Shown here: positions 1 to 4,100 of the stretch, one piece after another
How the letters are laid out: the number at the start of each line of letters is the position of its first letter
Position numbering within the stretch: position 1 is the stretch's first letter
Assembly (NCBI GenBank): GCA_030631085.1
Contig: DAOVLV010000156.1
Location: 1-5,493, forward strand
From: Planctomycetales bacterium
GTDB taxonomy: Bacteria > Planctomycetota > Phycisphaerae > SM23-33
Length of the DNA stretch: 5,493 bases
Direction of reading: 5' to 3'
Notes under the pieces: generated by a model
Databases searched by the model: none
Told to the model about the DNA's origin: nothing
What the model saw: the letters and a program-made list of their open reading frames with translations, nothing else
Translations under genes and position numbers: made by a program

Positions 1-1023
1 CGCGAGGACACCTTCGCCCATCAGTTTCCGGATAATGTTGTTACTTCTGATTCCGGTAGCGGCGGAGAGACTTTTGACTGTAATCGGTTCGGATATTTCG
101 ATTTCGCCGCCGGGACCGCCGAGCCTTGGCTCAACCTGTCCCGGACCGACGGATGCGCGATGCCGACGTAGCGTACCTCCGGCAGCGGCTGCCAATCGGG
201 CGGACCTTTCCATAAGGTCTCTGTCCCGCCACTCTCGCAGACCTTCGCCTGATTCGCCACCGCCTTTTCGGCGCGGGCTACGACGCTGGGATCGCTTGGC
301 CTTATCGCCCGCCGCCGCTCCGGTTCCGGTCCGACCTCGTTTTTTTCCTTTGGCTCCTGCCGACGAAGCCGCCGCTGCCGCCTCCGCTGCAAGGTCCGTA
401 ACAGGTTTGGGGCGCGGACGCCTTCTCACCGGGCGAGGCGCGGGAGATGTTTCAACACCGTCAAAACGCACGACCCGTGGGCCTTGAAGTTTGGCGGGAG
501 CGGGAACAACCTGCGGACCTGCAGGTACGACGACTTCAGGTATGACCGGTTCGTTGGGGACGACTTTCGGTAATTCCGGTTCCTGGGGTTCTTCGACCGT
601 CTCTTCGACTTCCGGAGGCGCTTCGGGCGTTTCGACTTCAGCGACCGCCTGTTGAGCCTCTTCAACCACCACCGGAGCTTCGCCTTCGGGTTCGACCTCC
701 GCCACAGTTACGGGCGTTTCGACGGGGGATTCGTCAGCGGGTTCCTGCTCGGCAGCCTTCTTTTCGGCCGCTTTCTTCTTCCGACGCCGACGTTGCGCTT
801 CGGCCTTTTTGTGGGCCTTGTCAAGATCGACGTGCGTGGTGGTTTCCACCGCCGTTCCGCCACCGGCAGCCTCGCTGAACCATTCACTGATAGTCGCCTC
901 AAGACCCGCCGACAGCGCGGTCATGTGGTTCTTGACTTCCAGACCCTCGGCGCGGCATTTCTCAAGGACGGCCTTGGAAGTAACGCCCATCTCCCTGGCA
1001 AGTTCAAATATGCGCTTAGCCAA
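1..1023 (-). CDS. infB: Translation initiation factor IF-2, N-terminal 341 residues (gene runs off the left edge)
   Basis: IF-2 is the GTPase that places initiator fMet-tRNA on the 30S subunit and promotes 50S joining. Only the region ahead of the G domain lies in the window. Residues 2-45 form a first IF2_N module (MAKRIFELAREMGVTSKAVL, then CRAEGLEVKNHM). Residues 62-90 are Lys/Arg-rich and residues 90-170 are a Pro/Glu/Val-rich acidic linker. Residues 195-280 are a basic, Ala/Gly/Arg-rich linker. Residues 310-341 begin a second IF2_N module (ISEPITVKSLSAATGIRSNN). The frame is open without a break to base 1. The start is TTG at 1021-1023: the codon two upstream is an in-frame TAA and GGGAG sits 8 nt before it. 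The next in-frame ATG (988-990) would cut into the conserved module. The GTP-binding motifs must lie beyond the left edge. The gene follows nusA, its usual operon partner. Identity is secure from both IF2_N modules and context. Confidence 0.95.
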   Translation of the reverse strand, partial: MAKRIFELAREMGVTSKAVLEKCRAEGLEVKNHMTALSAGLEATISEWFSEAAGGGTAVETTTHVDLDKAHKKAEAQRRRRKKKAAEKKAAEQEPADESPVETPVTVAEVEPEGEAPVVVEEAQQAVAEVETPEAPPEVEETVEEPQEPELPKVVPNEPVIPEVVVPAGPQVVPAPAKLQGPRVVRFDGVETSPAPRPVRRRPRPKPVTDLAAEAAAAASSAGAKGKKRGRTGTGAAAGDKAKRSQRRSPRRKGGGESGEGLREWRDRDLMERSARLAAAAGGTLRRHRASVGPGQVEPRLGGPGGEIEISEPITVKSLSAATGIRSNNIIRKLMGEGVLA

Positions 1024-1031
1024 AAATTATG

Positions 1032-1036
1032 CTCCC
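1032..1036 (-). promoter_or_regulatory. Ribosome binding site of infB
   Basis: GGGAG on the minus strand lies 8 nt before the TTG codon at 1021-1023. Together with the in-frame TAA at 1027-1029 it fixes the non-ATG start of infB. It lies just outside the heptamer arrays, so folding of that hairpin would not by itself hide it. Confidence 0.7.
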
Positions 1037-1044
1037 GCTGTGTT

Positions 1045-1079
1045 AGTAATCAGTAATCAGTAGTTAGTAGTCAGTAGTC
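1045..1079. repeat. Tandem 7-bp repeat, five copies of AGTARTY
   Basis: Five contiguous heptamers are read on the plus strand: AGTAATC, AGTAATC, AGTAGTT, AGTAGTC, AGTAGTC, followed by AGG. The array starts 21 bp upstream of the infB start codon and makes up much of the infB leader. Its reverse complement is the same unit as the array at 1126-1153, so the two arrays form an inverted pair. Confidence 0.85.
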
Positions 1080-1153
1080 AGGAAAAAAAGATAACATACA
1101 CATCAGTGTCGTTTTTTCTTTTCCCGGCTACTGACTACCGGCTACCGACTACT
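1052..1153 (-). other. Long imperfect hairpin between nusA and infB
   Basis: In the nusA-to-infB transcript, bases 1153-1116 can pair with 1052-1089. The central 11 bp are perfect (1128-1138 with 1067-1077). The outer part (1139-1153 with 1052-1066) has two mismatches and three G-U pairs. The inner part (1116-1127 with 1078-1089) has one mismatch and two G-U pairs, and includes an A-rich run against seven U. The 26-nt loop holds a smaller 4-bp hairpin (ACAC/GTGT, 1098-1109). No U-tract follows the 3' arm, so this does not look like a standard intrinsic terminator for nusA. It could be an RNase processing site, an mRNA stabiliser, an attenuator, or only a by-product of inverted repeat arrays. 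Confidence 0.7.
1126..1153. repeat. Tandem 7-bp repeat, four copies of GRCTACY
   Basis: Four contiguous heptamers are read on the plus strand: GGCTACT, GACTACC, GGCTACC, GACTACT. The unit is the reverse complement of the array at 1045-1079, with mainly A/G and T/C differences. The nusA stop codon (TAG on the minus strand, 1149-1151) lies inside the first copy in the direction of transcription, so the array begins exactly where the coding sequence ends. Confidence 0.8.
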
Positions 1154-2531
1154 TATCTTCCGCTTGTACTTCTTCCGTATCGTTAACGATGTTATCGTCC
1201 GATGTGGTTTCCGCTTCAGTGGAAACTTCCTCTTCCGGCGTCGTCTCGTCGGTAGCGGCATCGTCTTTAGTCGTTTCTTGAACAGGCTGGGGCGGTTCAG
1301 TCGCTTCGGCGGCTTTGGCCGCTTCGTCGTTCTGTTGCTTTTCTTTTTCCGCCGCTTTTTCCGCTGCTTTCTTCACCAATTGTTCTTCGGCAATTTCTTT
1401 CGCCCGCTCACCGCACCGCCGGACGATCTGCTCGGCGAGGGACTGTTCCATCGCGAGTTCTTTGACAAGCGGTTCAGGTCCGACTTCTTCGAAGTCCAGG
1501 ACGTTGACCATTCCCAGCGCGACGATTTGGCTGACGATTTGGCTATCGACGCCGTCGATATCGAGCAGTGTCTTTTCCATGGCGTCCATACCGCCGTTGA
1601 ATTCCGTCGGCGTGAGTATGTCGATGTCCCATTGCGTAAGTCTGGCGGCAAGGCGGACGTTCTGACCGCGTTTCCCGATAGCCAGAGACAGTTGGTCTTC
1701 GGTTACCACGACGATTGCTCGTCCCATCTCGAAGCACAGGCTGATGTCATAGACTTCCGCCGGTTTGAGCGCGTTTGCGATTAGAACTTTGGAGGAATCG
1801 TCCCATCGTACGATGTCGATTTTTTCTCCGCCCAGTTCATCGACGATGCTCCTGATGCGGCTGCCCCGGATACCTACGCAAGCGCCGACGGCATCGACTC
1901 TCGAATCGAGGCTGCTGACGGCGACCTTTGTGCGGTATCCTGCTTCGCGCGCCAAGGCGCGAATTTCAATGACCTGTTCGGCAACTTCAGGCACTTCCAC
2001 TTCAAAGAGTCTGCGGACGAAATCGGGATGCGTCCGTGACAGGACGATTCTGACCTGTCCTGGCTGCTCGCGGACTTCGAGGATCATCGCACGGACGCGG
2101 TCTTCGAGAGAATGCGTCTCGCCGGGGATTTGTTCGCTCCGTGGAAGAATGGCCTCGGCGCGACCCGTCTCGACAATCAACGACCCGCCTTCACGACGCA
2201 CTACCCGTCCGGTGGCAATTTGACCTCGGAGTTCGAGATACTCTTCGTAGATGCTTCCTCTTTCGGCTTCGCGTATCTTCTGAATCATCACCTGTTTTGC
2301 GGTCTGTGCGGCAATGCGTCCCAGTTCGCTCATCGACAGAGGAGTCCCGTCAACGCCGGCGGTAATGGTGCCGTCCTGGCGATTTATACGCACTTCGATA
2401 TCGTCGGCCTGGGCGTTCGCCTTGCGAATAGCGGAAATCATTGCCGCTTCCAGGTCCTCGAACACTGTCTCGGGGTCGATATTTCTGTCCCTGGCGATAC
2501 CATCCACCAATCGCAGCAGTTCCTGATTCAT
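1149..2531 (-). CDS. nusA: Transcription termination/antitermination factor NusA
   Basis: NusA binds RNA polymerase and the nascent RNA, and modulates pausing, intrinsic termination and antitermination in the cytoplasm. The 460 residues show the standard order. Residues 1-100 are the polymerase-binding N-terminal domain. Residues 103-166 are an S1 domain (RGQIATGRVVRREGGSLIVE). Two KH domains follow: the first carries GACVGIRGSRIRSIVDELGG at 216-235 and EKIDIV after it, the second AIGKRGQNVRLAARLTQWDI at 284-303. Residues 317-380 are one helix-hairpin-helix-like module. From about 380 there is a charged Lys/Glu/Ala helix, then a Thr/Glu/Asp-rich acidic tail. E. coli NusA (about 495 residues) carries two acidic-repeat domains at the C-terminus; here an unstructured acidic tail takes that place. 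The ATG at 2529-2531 is preceded by AAGGGAAAG, a fair ribosome site, and gives the full family N-terminus. infB follows in the same direction; no rimP lies upstream. Confidence 0.97.
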   Translation of the reverse strand: MNQELLRLVDGIARDRNIDPETVFEDLEAAMISAIRKANAQADDIEVRINRQDGTITAGVDGTPLSMSELGRIAAQTAKQVMIQKIREAERGSIYEEYLELRGQIATGRVVRREGGSLIVETGRAEAILPRSEQIPGETHSLEDRVRAMILEVREQPGQVRIVLSRTHPDFVRRLFEVEVPEVAEQVIEIRALAREAGYRTKVAVSSLDSRVDAVGACVGIRGSRIRSIVDELGGEKIDIVRWDDSSKVLIANALKPAEVYDISLCFEMGRAIVVVTEDQLSLAIGKRGQNVRLAARLTQWDIDILTPTEFNGGMDAMEKTLLDIDGVDSQIVSQIVALGMVNVLDFEEVGPEPLVKELAMEQSLAEQIVRRCGERAKEIAEEQLVKKAAEKAAEKEKQQNDEAAKAAEATEPPQPVQETTKDDAATDETTPEEEVSTEAETTSDDNIVNDTEEVQAEDK

Positions 2532-2567
2532 AATCTTTCCCTTTTTCCGATTTATCTTGTCTCCGGC

Positions 2568-2596
2568 ATATTACGAAGCCTTCGACAGGCAAAAAA
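2568..2596 (-). promoter_or_regulatory. Possible weak promoter for nusA
   Basis: Only about 60 bp separate the terminator from the nusA start. On the minus strand this stretch has TAATAT (2568-2573), a 4/6 match to the -10 consensus. A T-run lies 17 bp upstream (2591-2596), a poor -35 that is also the terminator's T-tract. A small dyad (CGAAG/CTTCG, 2574-2584) lies in the spacer. This is the best candidate I can see, but it is weak, and transcription of nusA may instead rely on readthrough from upstream. Confidence 0.25.
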
Positions 2597-2620
2597 AAGC
2601 GGGCATTGCGCGCCCACTTT
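2591..2620 (-). terminator. Intrinsic (Rho-independent) terminator between the ABC ATPase gene and nusA
   Basis: On the minus strand a 9-bp stem (AAAGTGGGC pairing with GCCCGCTTT, one G-U pair) closes a 7-nt loop (GCGCAAT). It runs directly into eight T residues (2591-2598). The position is 143 nt past the ATPase stop codon and 60 nt before the nusA start codon. It should end the ATPase transcript, or act as an attenuator in the nusA leader. On the plus strand the stem is followed by only three T, so it is directional. Confidence 0.88.
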
Positions 2621-2733
2621 AAAAACCAATTCCGCTTCCCGACATGTCTCGACGAGTCAGTCGTTCATAACGTCTCCCGACCGATTCGCCGACGATATGT
2701 CGGCAACCATCCCAAGTGGGTTGGGACTTTCTA
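2621..2733 (-). other. Non-coding stretch with small stem-loops upstream of the terminator
   Basis: No gene is recognisable here. Two clean small hairpins can be drawn: TCCCAA/TTGGGA with a 5-nt loop (2710-2726) and GCCGAC/GTCGGC with a 5-nt loop (2688-2704). Short palindromes GACATGTC (2641-2648) and CTCGACGAG (2649-2657) also occur. With the terminator downstream this could be a structured 3' UTR or a small RNA released from it. The longest ATG-led minus-strand reading I tried ends after 17 codons, has no good ribosome site and is not called. Nothing resembles a tRNA. Confidence 0.35.
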
Positions 2734-2762
2734 CCCGCCGCGGCGGGACAGGCCTGTCCGCC
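2734..2762. repeat. Overlapping GC-rich palindromes directly behind the ABC ATPase gene
   Basis: A perfect 14-bp palindrome CCCGCCGCGGCGGG (2734-2747) abuts a perfect 12-bp palindrome GACAGGCCTGTC (2747-2758). The second extends by GGCGG/CCGCC arms, with one bulged base, up to the base next to the ATPase stop codon (2763-2765). CCCGCC is shared, so in RNA the two hairpins exclude each other. The layout resembles REP-type intergenic palindromes, which often sit just behind stop codons. Whether it recurs in this genome cannot be seen here. Confidence 0.65.
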
Positions 2763-3899
2763 CTACGCTGAAGCACCGGCGGCCTCTTTACTTACACACA
2801 AGTTCACACCAGTCTCTCCCGGTTCAAAAATATGAAGTTTATCCGTGTCCAGGTACATCTGCATCTGGCTATCTTCGGAGATTTCCTCGTGAGCATTCAC
2901 GCGAGCCACAAGGGTTTTATCGCCTATCTTCATGTGAACGTCTTTTGTATCACCAAGAATTTCCACCACGCTGACCTCGACAGGAAGAATGTTGTCGCCA
3001 TCAGCGAAACGACCTTCGTGGCTGGAAGACATATGTTCGGGCCTGACGCCAAGCACGACATCCTTTCCCGTGTGGTCAACCAGATATTGGCTGTGGGTTT
3101 CCGGGAGTTTAAGTTTCGCCCCGGCGCCTTCCCACCAGACGCTCCCGTTGGAGCCGGTGAGTTTCCCTTCCAGGAAGTTCATCGGCGGCGTTCCGACGAA
3201 CCCCGCCACGAACCGATTGACCGGGTGGTCGTACACTTCCAGCGGCGCGGCACACTGCTGAATAACGCCCTCAAACATGACCACAATCCTGTCACCCAGC
3301 GTCATTGCCTCTTCCTGATCGTGCGTAACGTAAATGGTCGTGGTGTGCAGACGACGGTGCAGGGACTTGAGTTCCGCACGGGTCTCAACGCGAAGTTTGG
3401 CGTCGAGGTTGCTCAACGGTTCGTCGAACAGGAACGCCTGCGGCTCCCGCACTATCGCCCGCCCCAACGCCACACGCTGCCTCTGACCGCCCGAAAGGGC
3501 TTTGGGCTTACGATCAAGCAGTTCCGAAATCCCCAGAATCTTTGCGGCATGGGCCACCCGTTGTTTTATCTCTTCTTTCGGGAACTTCCGCAACTTCAAC
3601 CCGAAAGCCATGTTCTTAAACACCGTCATGTGCGGATATAACGCGTAACTCTGGAATACCATGGCAATGTCGCGGTCCTTGGGCTGAACGTTGTTAATCA
3701 GACGTTTGCCTATGTGGATAGTACCGGACGTTATGTCTTCCAGACCGGCGACCATCCGCAGCGTAGTGCTTTTACCGCAACCACTAGGCCCGACAAGAAC
3801 GATAAATTCACGGTCTTGAACCGTCAGGTTTATCGACTTGGCGCCCACTATCCCGCCATCATAGATCTTTGTCGTATCCTTGAACGCTACTTCTGCCAT
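2763..3899 (-). CDS. Sugar-import ABC transporter ATP-binding protein, UgpC/MalK/MsmX family
   Basis: This is the cytoplasmic ATPase subunit of a carbohydrate (CUT1-type) importer; as a dimer it couples ATP hydrolysis to substrate uptake by partner permeases. All nucleotide-binding motifs are intact in 378 residues: Walker A GPSGCGKST (37-45), Q-loop Gln83, signature LSGGQ (135-139), Walker B AFLFDEP (155-161), D-loop SNLD (163-166) and switch His193. After VGTPPMNFLEG (235-245) comes the C-terminal regulatory/OB-fold part, with GVRPEH (284-289). Length and architecture match MalK, UgpC and MsmX. Sugar specificity cannot be read, and UgpC, MalK and MsmX are not separable here, so no symbol is given. 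The ATG (3897-3899) follows AGGAG with a 9-nt gap. No permease or binding-protein gene adjoins it. With a strong promoter upstream and a terminator downstream, it looks like a single-gene unit, possibly serving several importers as MsmX does in Bacillus. Confidence 0.95.
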   Translation of the reverse strand: MAEVAFKDTTKIYDGGIVGAKSINLTVQDREFIVLVGPSGCGKSTTLRMVAGLEDITSGTIHIGKRLINNVQPKDRDIAMVFQSYALYPHMTVFKNMAFGLKLRKFPKEEIKQRVAHAAKILGISELLDRKPKALSGGQRQRVALGRAIVREPQAFLFDEPLSNLDAKLRVETRAELKSLHRRLHTTTIYVTHDQEEAMTLGDRIVVMFEGVIQQCAAPLEVYDHPVNRFVAGFVGTPPMNFLEGKLTGSNGSVWWEGAGAKLKLPETHSQYLVDHTGKDVVLGVRPEHMSSSHEGRFADGDNILPVEVSVVEILGDTKDVHMKIGDKTLVARVNAHEEISEDSQMQMYLDTDKLHIFEPGETGVNLCVSKEAAGASA

Positions 3900-3908
3900 C
3901 GCTATATA

Positions 3909-3913
3909 CTCCT
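3909..3913 (-). promoter_or_regulatory. Ribosome binding site of the ABC ATPase gene
   Basis: AGGAG on the minus strand lies 9 nt before the ATG at 3897-3899. It supports this start, which also gives the expected family N-terminus (MAEVAFKDTTKIYDGG). Confidence 0.75.
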
Positions 3914-3951
3914 GCTGTTCACGGTAACCGGCGTATCAATTTAGTCCCTCA

Positions 3952-3979
3952 ATTATAGGCGATGCAATATCACTGTCAA
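3952..3979 (-). promoter_or_regulatory. Consensus sigma70-type promoter of the ABC ATPase gene
   Basis: On the minus strand a perfect -35 TTGACA (3974-3979) and a perfect -10 TATAAT (3952-3957) are separated by 16 bp. The stretch just upstream (about 3980-4002) is very A/T-rich, like an UP element. Transcription would begin near 3945 and give a leader of about 45 nt carrying the AGGAG site. Full matches in both boxes suggest strong, largely constitutive expression unless a repressor acts. Confidence 0.82.
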
Positions 3980-4003
3980 AGAAAAAGCAATATGAAAAAT
4001 AAC

Positions 4004-4066
4004 CGCCAACAAACACACCGGCATCTTCGGTGTTGACGAATCGGATTTTCGGCGATAGTGTTGGCG
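4004..4066. repeat. Inverted and direct short repeats in the divergent intergenic region
   Basis: CGCCAAC (4004-4010) and GTTGGCG (4060-4066) form a 7-bp inverted repeat around a smaller one, ACACCG/CGGTGT (4015-4020 and 4028-4033, 7-nt loop). GTGTTGACG (4030-4038) recurs as GTGTTGGCG (4058-4066), a direct repeat 28 bp apart. The repeats overlap the proposed serS promoter boxes, so they could be a regulator site, but arms this short can arise by chance. Confidence 0.4.
4033..4061 (+). promoter_or_regulatory. Possible promoter for serS
   Basis: TTGACG (4033-4038, 5/6 match to the -35 box) is followed after 17 bp by TAGTGT (4056-4061, 3/6 match to the -10 box). Transcription would start near 4068, about 33 nt before the serS ATG. 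The -10 is poor, so the call is tentative. The region must hold a rightward promoter, because the gene on the left is divergent. Confidence 0.35.
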
Positions 4067-4100
4067 TTTGATTCACTCGATAAAACAAGGCATATAACAA

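Noticed and set aside
35..487. A 150-codon plus-strand open frame opposite infB
   Set aside because: It is low-complexity Arg/Pro/Ser/Ala sequence, as expected from the reverse strand of the GC-rich IF-2 linker. The minus-strand infB frame is continuous and has conserved modules at both ends.
652..1056. A 134-codon plus-strand open frame opposite the infB N-terminus
   Set aside because: It overlaps the conserved IF2_N module in antisense and runs into the heptamer repeats. It has no ribosome site or domain support.
1052..1153. The nusA-infB hairpin as an intrinsic terminator
   Set aside because: The U-rich run lies inside the stem rather than after it, and the infB start follows closely, so classical termination here is not supported.
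1045..1153. A MITE or other insertion at the heptamer arrays
   Set aside because: No target-site duplication or defined terminal inverted repeat is visible beyond the heptamers, so a mobile element is not called without genome-wide copies.
2621..2762. A tRNA or short peptide gene in the gap before nusA
   Set aside because: No T-loop or acceptor-stem pattern was found, and the longest minus-strand ATG reading tried ends after 17 codons without a good ribosome site.
2112..2771. A 219-codon plus-strand open frame opposite the start of nusA and the intergenic gap
   Set aside because: It runs antisense through nusA, the terminator and the palindromes, with no family resemblance. Its C-terminal residues are simply the palindromes translated.
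2832..3641. A 269-codon plus-strand open frame opposite the ABC ATPase gene
   Set aside because: It is fully antisense to a gene with all ABC motifs intact, and its translation shows no recognisable domain. It is a compositional shadow.
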